From Gammaproteobacteria bacterium (GTDB lineage Bacteria > Pseudomonadota > Gammaproteobacteria > Burkholderiales > Burkholderiaceae_B), in contig JAHIXK010000001.1 in NCBI GenBank assembly GCA_018815245.1, positions 24,456 through 88,455 on the forward strand: a stretch of DNA of 64,000 nt, read 5' to 3'. The notes beneath the pieces are model-generated. The model ran no database searches. It saw nothing but the letters and a program-made list of their open reading frames with translations, and was not told where the DNA came from. Made by a program: the position numbers and the translations under genes. Positions 53,657 to 64,000 of the stretch are shown in pieces. Within the stretch, counting starts at the first letter, position 1; every line of letters starts with the position of its first letter.

Positions 53657-54649
53657 TCAGTGTGCGTTCAACAAAGCGTCTATTGCGTCACCGGGGGTGC
53701 ATTTCAATTTGTCGTCCGTGATTGTCAGTGATGTTACTTCGACATCCACCAAGGCCTTGATGCCATGTGTTTCAAGTGTGGTTTTCAAAAAACGTTCTTT
53801 GATGTGCGCTACAAGTTGTTCTGTATCTGTAGCCGACATGCCAGCACAGATCGCCACAAATGCGTCTGTGCCTATGGAGCCAATGCTTGCCCCGTTGGGC
53901 AGGGTATCCCGGATCAAAGAGGCCGTGAACTTGCGGAAATCGACAATGCGATCAGAACCAAAGCGGCTCATTATCATGTCAATTGAACCAAACTTCACGT
54001 AAACCAAGCTTAACGTTTCTTTTTGCAAAACTGTTTGCTCAATTTGTTTGTTGAGCAAGGTTTCAAAGCCCAGTCGGTTCCATGAACCCACAATTGGGTC
54101 GATCAATAGTGAGCGTTGTTTTTCTGATAACGAGCGAATGAAGCGTGTCAACACATTGTCTTCAATGGGCTTGGCAATTTCGGCCTCTACCAACCTGGCA
54201 AAGTCGCGAAGGTCTTGACGGTCCTCATCAGAAAAATTGCGTGGCGTACTGTCGATCAAACACAAGGTTCCGATGGTTAGACCAAACGCGTCCTTGATGG
54301 GCTGTCCGGCATAGAACCTTATTTTTGGACCATCAAGAACCAAAGGATTGTCAAAGAACCGGGGATCAAGCAAGGCGTTTTCAACCACCAATGCTTCTTC
54401 GTTCACAAGGGCATGCCCACAAAAGGAAACTTCTCGATCCGTGGAACACGCATTCATTCCCTGAAGCGACTTGAACCATTGAATTTCTTTGTAAACAATG
54501 GTGACAAGCGCGGTGTGAATTTCAAAATGCCGGCAGGCCAGGCGTGTGATTCGATCAAAGCGCGCTTCAGAGGGGGAATAAACAATCCCCAGTTCGTCAA
54601 TGGCGCGTGTTCTTTCTTCCTCGTTGGCGGGTATGCCGGGCTTTATCAT
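53657..54649 (-). CDS. GAF-domain protein with degenerate GGDEF domain
   Basis: A 330-residue cytoplasmic protein. The N-terminal GAF domain (about 25-165) includes [23 protein letters not shown] and [24 protein letters not shown] second domain (about 185-325) has the fold pattern of a diguanylate cyclase ([16 protein letters not shown]) but where GGDEF is expected the sequence is IGTDAF, so cyclase activity should be absent. It may act as a c-di-GMP or ligand-binding sensor. It is placed between guaB and guaA, 21 and 55 bases away, so purine or GTP supply may be linked. Confidence 0.88.
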   Translation of the reverse strand: MIKPGIPANEEERTRAIDELGIVYSPSEARFDRITRLACRHFEIHTALVTIVYKEIQWFKSLQGMNACSTDREVSFCGHALVNEEALVVENALLDPRFFDNPLVLDGPKIRFYAGQPIKDAFGLTIGTLCLIDSTPRNFSDEDRQDLRDFARLVEAEIAKPIEDNVLTRFIRSLSEKQRSLLIDPIVGSWNRLGFETLLNKQIEQTVLQKETLSLVYVKFGSIDMIMSRFGSDRIVDFRKFTASLIRDTLPNGASIGSIGTDAFVAICAGMSATDTEQLVAHIKERFLKTTLETHGIKALVDVEVTSLTITDDKLKCTPGDAIDALLNAH

Positions 54650-54670
54650 GGTGCGGAACCTTAACTGACC

Positions 54671-56576
<1,906 letters not shown>

Positions 56577-56580
<4 letters not shown>

Positions 56581-57023
56581 TGACCTGCCCCGCTGTTGTG
56601 CAGGGTTTCTGCACGTTTGATGAATGAATCCACAAAGCTGTTGGCCAAGCCCGCAAAAACAGGCCCCACAAGTTGCTCCAGCAGCTTGCTGGAGAACTCA
56701 TATTCCAGCTTGAAGTGCACTTTGCAGGCCTCTGGGGTCAGTTCCAGAAAATGCCATGTGCCTTCAAGATGGGTGAATGGTCCGTCCACCAGGGTCATGT
56801 GGATTTCTTTGTGCGGTGTAAGCCTGTTCATGGTGCAAAAGCTTTGCCGGACGCCCTTGAACGCAATTTCAACAGTGGCTTTTTCAACGTTGGGTTCAAC
56901 TGGCTCGGCACTGCCCGCGCCACACCAAGGCAAAAATTGCGGGTAGTCAGCCACAGCCCGCACCAAATTGAACATTTGATGCGCTGAAAAATGAACTAAT
57001 ACGGATTTCTCTACAATGGCCAT
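56577..57023 (-). CDS. ratA: RatA/Coq10-like START-domain protein
   Basis: A 148-residue protein of the polyketide cyclase/START fold. The opening MAIVEKSVLVHFSAHQMFNLVRAVADYPQFLPWCGAG is diagnostic for RatA/Coq10. Members bind quinones (Coq10) or inhibit 70S assembly (E. coli RatA). Coupled by a 4-base overlap to rnfH and divergent from smpB, the usual neighbourhood. Which activity applies here cannot be seen. Confidence 0.92.
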
Positions 57024-57124
57024 GAACGGTGCCGGGTTTGTTTCCCGTGGGGAGAAAGGATTAAACTCTACATTTTAGCGGTTTTCACGCTGCACAGCAC
57101 CCAAAGGAAGTATTCGTCGAATTC

Positions 57125-57574
57125 ATGAGCATTATTGAGAACAAAAAAGCAGGTTTTGATTACTTCATTGAAGAGAAGTACGAGGCAGGAATTGTGCTGG
57201 AAGGCTGGGAAGTCAAGGCCATCCGCGATGGGCGCGTTCAAATCAAGGAAAGCCACATTGTGGTTCGCAATGGCGAACTTTGGCTGTTGAATTGCCATAT
57301 TTCACCGCTAACCAGTGCATCGACACACGTAAACCCGGTGAATACCCGCACGCGCAAGCTGTTGATGCACAAGAAAGAAATTAGCCGCTTGATCGGTAAA
57401 GTGGAGCAGAAAGGCTATTCCCTGGTGCCTTTGAACATGCATTACAAAAATGGACGTGTGAAGGTGGACATGGCGCTGGCCAAGGGTAAAAAGCAACACG
57501 ACAAGCGAGACACACTAAAAGACAAAGACTGGAAACGCGAGCAGGAACGGTTGATGAAAATCCATCGGGTGTAA
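57125..57574 (+). CDS. smpB: tmRNA-binding protein SmpB
   Basis: A 149-residue protein that delivers tmRNA to stalled ribosomes. The N-terminus [31 protein letters not shown], the oligonucleotide-binding barrel and the basic tail [22 protein letters not shown] are typical and complete. Divergent from ratA with about 100 bases between starts. The tmRNA gene itself is not in the window. Confidence 0.97.
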   Translation: MSIIENKKAGFDYFIEEKYEAGIVLEGWEVKAIRDGRVQIKESHIVVRNGELWLLNCHISPLTSASTHVNPVNTRTRKLLMHKKEISRLIGKVEQKGYSLVPLNMHYKNGRVKVDMALAKGKKQHDKRDTLKDKDWKREQERLMKIHRV

Positions 57575-57645
57575 AGCATTGCAGGAACCTTTCGTGTGGA
57601 AACGTTACAAAGGCGCTTCCAAGGTTTTTTAAGGCCCGTCTTGCA

Positions 57646-58641
57646 ATGGATCGAATCACACGCAGTTCTGCACCACAAAATAATGCAATCGCAAATGACA
57701 ACTTGAATAATCGCCCTTTGTCTGAAAACTCGCCAAGTTCGGCGTTTGCAAGAGCTTCGGCATTCATTGGCAATAGCGTGGGCAGGCGGCCACTGGCCGC
57801 GCCACCCTCAATAGCCCCACCACCTCTTTCCGTCAACCGGCAAAGGCAAACCTCCGCTAGGCCAAGTGCGGATTTTTGTTCGGTTGAAAGTTTAGAGGAC
57901 GAGGTTATGGCGCAGTCTGTTAATAACAACGCGCTGGGCAAAGTAGATAAAGTGAGTGTCAGACATTTGCCAGATGGCAAAGTCCATCTGTGTTTGCCAT
58001 CGTCTGTAAACGATTTTTTATTGAGCAACTTTGCGTCAGTTCAAAGTCAAAACATCGATCTAAGCAAGGTAGCGGGAATAAGCTTGGCGTTTTGCAAACA
58101 ATTAACTGGTGCAGCGTTGCGGGTTTTAAGCGAGCGATTTCCAGCATTAACAACTCTGGACCTGACAGGGTGCTCCCAGTTTAACGATAACGACTTGGCT
58201 CACCTGGCGCAGATGGTCAACCTGGACAATCTTTGTCTTGCTGGTTGCAGCGGTATGAGCAAAAAGGGTTTCCAGTACCTTTGCTCTTTGCTTGACAGGA
58301 TTGAAGTGCTGGATTTGACTTCTTGCCCTCAAGTTGATGATGAGGTTTTAGCTTCCCTGCCAAAAATGCATGAACTGAAACACCTTACCCTCACAGCTTG
58401 CACACAATTCACCGACGCCGGCATCAGTGAATTGGGAAAGCTGGGCAAACTGGAATCACTGTTACTGGATCAGTGCACGCAAATCTCTGATGTGGGTTTG
58501 AGCAATTTACACGCCTCTTCCAGATTCAAAAAGTTGACAGAAATCAATTTGAGCAATTGCCCGCGTATTACCAAAAATGGCGTGTCTTCCTTCAAGCAGG
58601 GGCTCAAAGCGCTTAAGCTTGTAAACACAAGCCCGGTATGA
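57646..58641 (+). CDS. Leucine-rich-repeat protein (AMN1/GALA-like), possible secreted effector
   Basis: A 331-residue protein. Residues 1-90 are polar, rich in Ser, Asn and Pro, and probably disordered. From about 145 there are seven or so cysteine-type LRRs of about 25 residues: ALTTLDLTGCSQFNDNDLAHLAQM, NLDNLCLAGCSGMSKKGFQYL, IEVLDLTSCPQVDDEVLASL and so on. This type occurs in eukaryotic F-box proteins and in Ralstonia GALA effectors. No F-box is evident and there is no signal peptide. A disordered N-terminus of this kind can serve type III secretion, but no such system is in the window. Confidence 0.78.
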   Translation: MDRITRSSAPQNNAIANDNLNNRPLSENSPSSAFARASAFIGNSVGRRPLAAPPSIAPPPLSVNRQRQTSARPSADFCSVESLEDEVMAQSVNNNALGKVDKVSVRHLPDGKVHLCLPSSVNDFLLSNFASVQSQNIDLSKVAGISLAFCKQLTGAALRVLSERFPALTTLDLTGCSQFNDNDLAHLAQMVNLDNLCLAGCSGMSKKGFQYLCSLLDRIEVLDLTSCPQVDDEVLASLPKMHELKHLTLTACTQFTDAGISELGKLGKLESLLLDQCTQISDVGLSNLHASSRFKKLTEINLSNCPRITKNGVSSFKQGLKALKLVNTSPV

Positions 58642-58674
58642 AATGGTGTCTTAAACGCAATCAAATATCAGTGT

Positions 58675-59583
58675 TTATTTGCCACCCTGTTTAACCACCT
58701 GCATCGCAGCCGCCACCATTGAACCCATGTTCGAAAGGTCGCCTGGCAAAATCAGCGTATTGCCCACTTTGGCCACGCCTGAGAATGCTTCGATGTACTG
58801 CTCTGCAACCCGCAAGTTCACTGCTTCCATACCACCGGGCTCGGACACTGCAGAAGCCACCTTGCGCAAGGCTTCTGCGGTTGCATCGGCAATTTCCTTG
58901 ATGGCCCCCGCTTCACCCTGGGCGCGGTTGATTGCCGCAATCCGGTCACCTTCGGAACGGGCAATCGATGATTCCCGTTCACCGTTGGCAATGTTGATCT
59001 GTTCTTGCTTGCGGCCTTCAGAAGCTGCAATCAACGCACGTTTTTCACGTTCGGCCGTGATTTGCGCCTGCATTGAAAGTAAAATCTCGCGTGGTGGAGT
59101 TAAGTCTTTGATTTCATAACGAAGAACCTTAACGCCCCAGTTCATTGCCGCTTCGTCCAAAGCCTGAACAATTGCGGCGTTGATCATGTCGCGTTCTTCA
59201 AAGGTTTTGTCCAGTTCCATGCGGCCGATGATTGAACGCAAGGTGGTTTGGGCCAATTGTGTGATCGCACTGATGTAGTCACTTGATCCATAGCTGGCTC
59301 GCATCGCGTCGGTTACCTGAAAGTACAAAATACCATCGACTTGCAGCTGGGTGTTGTCCCGCGTTATGCACACTTGGCTGGGCACATCCAGTGGTATTTC
59401 TTTCAGCGAATGTTTGTAGGAAACACGCTCGATAAATGGCACCAGAAAATTCAAACCCGCCTGCAGGGTGCGGTCATATTTGCCCAAACGTTCTACAACC
59501 CAGGCACTTTGCTGCGGCACAATTCGCAGTGCCTGGCTGACGAAAACAATCGCCAAGACCAATATGACTATGGACACTTCCAT
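58675..59583 (-). CDS. qmcA: SPFH/stomatin-family protein (QmcA-like)
   Basis: A 302-residue membrane-anchored protein. One N-terminal helix (about 2-20) is followed by the SPFH domain (PQQSAWVVERLGKYDRTLQAGLNFLVPF, CITRDNTQLQVDGILYFQVTD) and a long helix (QAQITAEREKRALIAASEGRKQEQINIANGERESSIARSEGD). It matches QmcA/stomatin, which assemble on membrane microdomains. Paired with the NfeD gene upstream on the same strand, the common slipin-NfeD pair. Confidence 0.94.
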   Translation of the reverse strand: MEVSIVILVLAIVFVSQALRIVPQQSAWVVERLGKYDRTLQAGLNFLVPFIERVSYKHSLKEIPLDVPSQVCITRDNTQLQVDGILYFQVTDAMRASYGSSDYISAITQLAQTTLRSIIGRMELDKTFEERDMINAAIVQALDEAAMNWGVKVLRYEIKDLTPPREILLSMQAQITAEREKRALIAASEGRKQEQINIANGERESSIARSEGDRIAAINRAQGEAGAIKEIADATAEALRKVASAVSEPGGMEAVNLRVAEQYIEAFSGVAKVGNTLILPGDLSNMGSMVAAAMQVVKQGGK

Positions 59584-59629
59584 GAATTTCTCCTTTGATT
59601 GTGGCAGCCTTGGGACAAGGTCATGCCGT

Positions 59630-60052
59630 TTATGCGTGAGTGGAAATGCTTTTGACTTTCAGGACATTGCCCTGAACATCCACAATTTGATGCAGGCCTG
59701 TTACAGGCGTGCTGTCGGTGCTTTCGGCGGCCCAATTGGCTCCGCGGTACTGAACATTGGCGCGGCCACCAACACCCCAGCTTGAAATTTCAAGCTTGTT
59801 GCCAATGTCGAGCACATCATGCTGTTTGTCGGTTTTGGTTCGCTTTAATGATCGATTGCGAAGAAGAAGGCTGCCTGCCACCGCAAACACGGCGGCAGCG
59901 CCAATTTGTATTTCAAGGCCGTAACCCAGGTAGTCCATCAGCGCACCGATGGCCGCTCCAAGTGACACCATGAGCAAGTAAAACGTGCCTGTGGTGATCT
60001 CGGCAATCAATAAAATACCCGCCAGTACCAGCCACAGTGAAAAATTGCTCAA
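59630..60052 (-). CDS. NfeD-family membrane protein
   Basis: A 140-residue protein with three hydrophobic helices in the first half (about 5-75, LVLAGILLIAEITTGTFYLLMVSLGAAIGAL) and an OB-fold C-terminal domain (about 85-140, SSWGVGGRANVQYRGANWAAE). It is the short NfeD partner of QmcA-type SPFH proteins and lies 46 bases upstream of that gene. The OB domain is thought to contact the SPFH oligomer. Confidence 0.92.
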   Translation of the reverse strand: MSNFSLWLVLAGILLIAEITTGTFYLLMVSLGAAIGALMDYLGYGLEIQIGAAAVFAVAGSLLLRNRSLKRTKTDKQHDVLDIGNKLEISSWGVGGRANVQYRGANWAAESTDSTPVTGLHQIVDVQGNVLKVKSISTHA

Positions 60053-60075
60053 TGGTGTTGCTCCTTGTTTGTGGC

Positions 60076-62484
60076 TTAGCCTTTGCTGAACCTGTCGGCC
60101 AGCTTTTGCCAGGTGTCGATCACGGTGTCGGGGTTCAGGGAAATGGATTCAATCCCCTCGCCCGCCAGCCACAAGGCGAAATCCGGGTGGTCTGAAGGCC
60201 CTTGTCCACAAATGCCCACGTATTTGCCTTTTGATTTGCAGGCCTCAATGGCTTTACTCAACAAGGCACGCACTGCGGGGTCGCGTTCATCAAAGTCAGC
60301 GGCCAGAATTTCAAGCCCGGAATCACGATCAAGCCCCAAGGTAAGTTGGGTCAGGTCATTAGATCCAATCGAGAAACCGTCGAAGTACTCCAGAAACTGG
60401 TCCGCCAACACGGCGTTCGATGGCACTTCGCACATCATGATCAGCTTCAGGCCGTTGTCGCCACGCTTCAAGCCATTGCGCGCCAACAGGTCAACCACCT
60501 TGGCAGCTTGGTTCAAGGTGCGTACAAATGGAATCATGATCTGTACGTTGTCCAGCCCCATTTGTTCGCGCACGCGCTTCAATGCCAAACATTCCATCTC
60601 GAAGCATTCCGAGAATTCTTCGGAAATGTAACGCGCTGCGCCACGGAAGCCCAGCATCGGGTTTTCTTCCTCGGGTTCGTAACGGCTGCCGCCGATCAAC
60701 TTGCGGTATTCGTTCGATTTGAAATCGGACATGCGAACAATCACGGGCTTGGGGTAAAACGCCGCCGCAATGGTTGCAACGCCTTCCGCCAGTTTGTCGA
60801 CGAAAAACGCAACCGGGCTTGCATGGCCACGGGCAACACTTTCCACAGCTTTCTTCAAATCCGCATCTACGTTCGGATAATCAAGAATGGCCTTGGGGTG
60901 AATGCCAATCGCGTTGTTGATAATGAATTCCAGGCGGGCCAAGCCTACGCCTTTGTTGGGTAACTGGCAGAACTCAAACGCCAGTTGTGGGTTGCCCACG
61001 TTCATCATGATTTTTACTGGAATTTCAGGCAGTGCGCCACGCTTTACTTCGCTGACTTCTGTTTCCAGCAAGCCGTCATAAATATAGCCTGTGTCGCCTT
61101 CGGAACAACTGACAGTGACCAGCATGCCTTCAGTCAACTTCTCAGTGGCATCACCACAACCCACCACGGCAGGAATACCCAGTTCACGGGCAATAATCGC
61201 TGCGTGGCAGGTACGGCCACCGCGGTTGGTTACAATCGCGGCGGCGCGCTTCATGACCGGTTCCCAGTTGGGGTCGGTCATGTCGGTTACCAGAATATCG
61301 CCGGCCTGCACGCGGTCCATTTCCGAGGAGTCGTTGATCACGCGCACGGAACCTGCGCCAATTTTCTGGCCAATTGCACGGCCAGAACTAAGAATGGCGG
61401 AGTTGCCTTTCAGCTTGTAGCGCAACTGCACGTCGTTGTCTTTCTGGGAATTCACGGTTTCCGGGCGGGCTTGCAAAATGTACAGCTTGCCGTCAATGCC
61501 GTCTTTGCCCCATTCAATGTCCATGGGGCGGCCGTAGTGTTTCTCGATGATCATGGCGTATTTGGCCAGCTCGATCACATCTTCGTCGTTGAGGGAATAG
61601 CGGTTGCGTTGCTCGGCCGGTACGTCCACGGTGCGCACGCTTTTGCCGCTTTCCTTTTGCAGATCAAATTCCATTTTGATCAGTTTGGATCCGATTTGGC
61701 GGCGAATAATGGGGTACTTGCCTTCAGCCAGTTTGGGCTTGAATACGTAAAATTCGTCGGGGTTTACTGCGCCCTGCACCACTGTTTCACCTAGGCCGTA
61801 GCTGGAGGTAATGAACACAACCTGATCGAATCCGCTTTCGGTGTCCATGGTGAACATGACACCCGAAGCGGCTTTGTCAGAACGAACCATGCGTTGTACA
61901 CCAGCACTTAAGGCCACATCGGCGTGGGCAAAGCCCTTGTGCACGCGGTAAGAAATGGCGCGGTCGTTGTACAGCGATGCAAACACTTCCTTGATTTTTT
62001 CCAGTACATCGTCGATGCCGGTCACGTTCAGGAAAGATTCCTGCTGGCCTGCAAATGAAGCATCTGGCAGGTCTTCGGCTGTGGCTGAAGAACGCACGGC
62101 CACGGAAATATCGCCGCCACTTTGCGCCATCATGTTGGCGTAGTATTCGCGAATTTCTTTTTCCAGGTCGGCAGGCAAAGGCGCATCAATCACCCACTGG
62201 CGAATTTCCGCACCCGCCTGGGTCAACGCCCGAACATCTTCTACGTTCAAATCATCCAGTTTTGCGTTAATGCGCTCAACCAGATTGTTGGTTTTCAGAA
62301 ATTCACGGAAGGCATGGGCAGTGGTGGCAAAGCCCCCGGGCACACGCACACCTGTTTCCGAGAGCTGGGAGATCATTTCGCCCAGGGACGAATTTTTACC
62401 GCCGACAGTTTCTACATCTTCCATTCGAAGTTTTTCGAATGGTGCAACCAGAGCTGTTGGGCTAACTCCTTGATTTGTTGACAT
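60076..62484 (-). CDS. ppsA: Phosphoenolpyruvate synthase
   Basis: An 802-residue enzyme converting pyruvate and ATP to PEP, AMP and phosphate. The ATG at 62484 follows AAGGTG; 54 bases of further open frame upstream lack a ribosome site. The ATP-binding domain (about 20-330), the swivelling His domain ([21 protein letters not shown]) and the C-terminal barrel ([18 protein letters not shown], containing the catalytic Cys) are complete. Divergent from the gene of its regulator, 136 bases apart, the standard pair. Confidence 0.98.
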   Translation of the reverse strand: MSTNQGVSPTALVAPFEKLRMEDVETVGGKNSSLGEMISQLSETGVRVPGGFATTAHAFREFLKTNNLVERINAKLDDLNVEDVRALTQAGAEIRQWVIDAPLPADLEKEIREYYANMMAQSGGDISVAVRSSATAEDLPDASFAGQQESFLNVTGIDDVLEKIKEVFASLYNDRAISYRVHKGFAHADVALSAGVQRMVRSDKAASGVMFTMDTESGFDQVVFITSSYGLGETVVQGAVNPDEFYVFKPKLAEGKYPIIRRQIGSKLIKMEFDLQKESGKSVRTVDVPAEQRNRYSLNDEDVIELAKYAMIIEKHYGRPMDIEWGKDGIDGKLYILQARPETVNSQKDNDVQLRYKLKGNSAILSSGRAIGQKIGAGSVRVINDSSEMDRVQAGDILVTDMTDPNWEPVMKRAAAIVTNRGGRTCHAAIIARELGIPAVVGCGDATEKLTEGMLVTVSCSEGDTGYIYDGLLETEVSEVKRGALPEIPVKIMMNVGNPQLAFEFCQLPNKGVGLARLEFIINNAIGIHPKAILDYPNVDADLKKAVESVARGHASPVAFFVDKLAEGVATIAAAFYPKPVIVRMSDFKSNEYRKLIGGSRYEPEEENPMLGFRGAARYISEEFSECFEMECLALKRVREQMGLDNVQIMIPFVRTLNQAAKVVDLLARNGLKRGDNGLKLIMMCEVPSNAVLADQFLEYFDGFSIGSNDLTQLTLGLDRDSGLEILAADFDERDPAVRALLSKAIEACKSKGKYVGICGQGPSDHPDFALWLAGEGIESISLNPDTVIDTWQKLADRFSKG

Positions 62485-62620
62485 TGATTCACCTTGTAGT
62501 TCAAAAGAAATAGTGAATGCGGCGATTTGGGTGCACACGCATCGACTATTTCCCCTGATTTCTTTTTATGATTGTAACTGCAACCCGACCTTTTGCCACC
62601 GACACACACAGGATTGATTC

Positions 62621-63457
62621 ATGTCAGAAAATGTAAGCCAGGAACGCACCGTGGTTTTTGTGTCCGATGGGACCGGTATTACTGCGGAAACCCTTGGTCA
62701 TTCAGTGTTGTCACAATTCGAGGGCATCCGTTTCAAGCAGATTCGTATTCCCTTTATTGATTCAGAAGTGAAGGCAATTTCAGCCCGGCAAAGGATCAAT
62801 GACATTGCCCAATACGATGGCCAGAAACCAATTGTGTTCAGTACCCTGGTGAATTCCGTCATCAACGATGTAGTGAAACAGGCCAACGGCGTGTTCATGG
62901 ACCTGTTTCTTACCTTTGTTGAACCGCTGGAAAAGGAATTGAGCGCCAAGAGCACACACCGCATTGGCCGTTCCCACACCATTGCTGACAACGAGCAGTA
63001 CAACAACCGGATTGAAGCGATCAACTACACCCTGGCGCACGATGACGGCCAGACCCACAAAGACTTGCAGGCTGCCGATGTGATTTTGGTGGGTGTGTCC
63101 CGTTCAGGCAAAACCCCGACCAGCCTGTATTTGGCCATGCAGTATGGCATCAAGGCGGCCAACTATCCCTTGATCCCCGAGGACTTTGAGCGGGGCGAAT
63201 TACCGACTGCCCTGCCCCCATTCAAAGACAAAATTTTTGGGCTTTCCATTTCGCCAGAACGCCTGAGTGTAATTCGCAACGAGCGCCGCCCTGGCAGCAA
63301 ATACGCATCGCTGGAAAATTGCAGGCAGGAAATTAAAGCGGCGGAATTCATGATGCGCCGCGAAGGGATTAGCTGGTTGAGTTCAACCAGCAAATCGATT
63401 GAGGAAATTTCAACCACGATTTTGCAGCAGTTGAATTTGGGGTCGCCGATTTATTAG
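62621..63457 (+). CDS. ppsR: PEP synthase regulatory protein (DUF299 kinase/phosphorylase)
   Basis: A 278-residue bifunctional enzyme that uses ADP to phosphorylate, and phosphate to remove phosphate from, a threonine next to the catalytic His of PEP synthase. The opening [25 protein letters not shown], the P-loop [19 protein letters not shown] and the distal [41 protein letters not shown] are diagnostic. It lies divergent from ppsA. Confidence 0.97.
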   Translation: MSENVSQERTVVFVSDGTGITAETLGHSVLSQFEGIRFKQIRIPFIDSEVKAISARQRINDIAQYDGQKPIVFSTLVNSVINDVVKQANGVFMDLFLTFVEPLEKELSAKSTHRIGRSHTIADNEQYNNRIEAINYTLAHDDGQTHKDLQAADVILVGVSRSGKTPTSLYLAMQYGIKAANYPLIPEDFERGELPTALPPFKDKIFGLSISPERLSVIRNERRPGSKYASLENCRQEIKAAEFMMRREGISWLSSTSKSIEEISTTILQQLNLGSPIY

Positions 63458-63592
63458 TGGTATAGCGGAGTTCTCATAAGGTGGATTCTCGACAGTAGCC
63501 TGGGTTGGCGATACCAGTTGTGCACGGTCATCGTGTAGCACTTCCATTTGAAATTTCACCAAAGATGTAGGCAAGCAAAGTATTGTTGATAT

Positions 63593-64000
63593 TCACTCCC
63601 TGTATTTGCCCATGGAAATAGTGACCAGGTACCCTTTGTTGTCCGGATAGCGGTTGTCCTCGTAACAATCAATAGCCACCATCAGCTGGTACAATTTTCC
63701 TGCATTCCAGTGAGTACTTTGGGCGGAGCAGTTTTTAAGCGCTTCGTGCCAAACAGGAGTGTCGTCATATGCGGGAAACTCTTCTGGCTCATCGAGCTCC
63801 CACCCGGATCTTCTCCATTGATTCTGCAGATCCAGTACGATATCCAAGGCCTCCTGAAGCGGCAGCGGTTCAACCTGCGGGGACATTCTGACAGATCGAA
63901 CGTTTGCTTTTTCATCGAAGCTAACCGTGAAAAATTTGGCTGGGGGGGTTGCGAATCCGTATTGGGTGTCGGCAAAACGCAAATACGATAATTCCTTGGG
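63593..64000 (-). CDS. Unknown protein, 5' end outside the window
   Basis: An open frame of at least 135 codons. A TTG at 63982 could be a start, but the frame is open to the window edge and the residues before it (PKELSY-LRFADTQYGF) read like continuing protein, so I treat the gene as partial. Notable are DIVLDLQNQWRRSGWELDEPEE and GKLYQLMVAIDCYEDNRYPDNKGYLVTISM. No signal or membrane segment is seen. I do not recognise a family. The 63458-63592 gap to the left holds nothing identifiable. Confidence 0.55.
   Translation of the reverse strand, partial: PKELSYLRFADTQYGFATPPAKFFTVSFDEKANVRSVRMSPQVEPLPLQEALDIVLDLQNQWRRSGWELDEPEEFPAYDDTPVWHEALKNCSAQSTHWNAGKLYQLMVAIDCYEDNRYPDNKGYLVTISMGKYRE

Overview
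The window looks like chromosomal DNA of a betaproteobacterium, most likely order Burkholderiales. Moderate GC, PEP synthase divergent from its DUF299-type regulator, DUF3135, a liv operon and czc-type metal efflux genes all fit. A Limnobacter-like organism is my best guess, but that is inference from gene content, not a database match. No rRNA, tRNA or CRISPR array was seen.

Layout. (1) 1-20127: an envelope and metal-homeostasis region. It holds the 3' end of a czcA-type RND gene, a CDF exporter, two related four-repeat membrane proteins (COG4705-like), a Do-like periplasmic protease, a PepSY/MFS/response regulator/histidine kinase cluster, a UPF0016 Mn2+ exporter behind a yybP-ykoY riboswitch, a PAP2 phosphatase overlapping tail to tail with an EptA/MCR-type phosphoethanolamine transferase, and a second czc-like operon (czcI, outer-membrane factor, His-rich small protein, fusion protein, RND pump). 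(2) 20141-about 33600: a mosaic of acquired DNA. It begins inside a truncated CDF gene fused to a truncated sulfite-oxidase gene. A visibly GC-richer block follows (beta-propeller protein, DUF305, anti-sigma and ECF sigma factors, secreted small proteins, YeiH-type exporter, divergent LysR regulator). Next come a truncated desaturase, an AraC regulator, a 27-codon lipopeptide gene behind a CueR-like operator, a frameshifted merR, and an AT-rich Tn7/Tn5053-type transposition module (TniQ, AAA ATPase, DDE transposase). (3) 33666-64000: ordinary chromosomal genes. These include a subtilase with a C-terminal sorting tail, TPR and SIMPL proteins, purT, a large HrpK-like protein, an ABC-F ATPase, ldcA, tadA, the liv operon, guaA and guaB flanking a GAF/degenerate-GGDEF gene, rnfH, ratA, smpB, an LRR protein, an SPFH/NfeD pair, ppsA and its regulator.

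The most unusual item is the small module at 28144-28807. A MerR-type regulator gene, now broken by a one-base slip in an A-run, is followed within 4 bases by a perfect CueR/HmrR-type dyad promoter. That promoter appears to drive a very short transcript with its own terminator, encoding only a predicted lipoprotein whose mature part would be Cys-Pro-Leu-Cys-Ala. It sits directly behind the transposition genes and may be cargo or part of their control.
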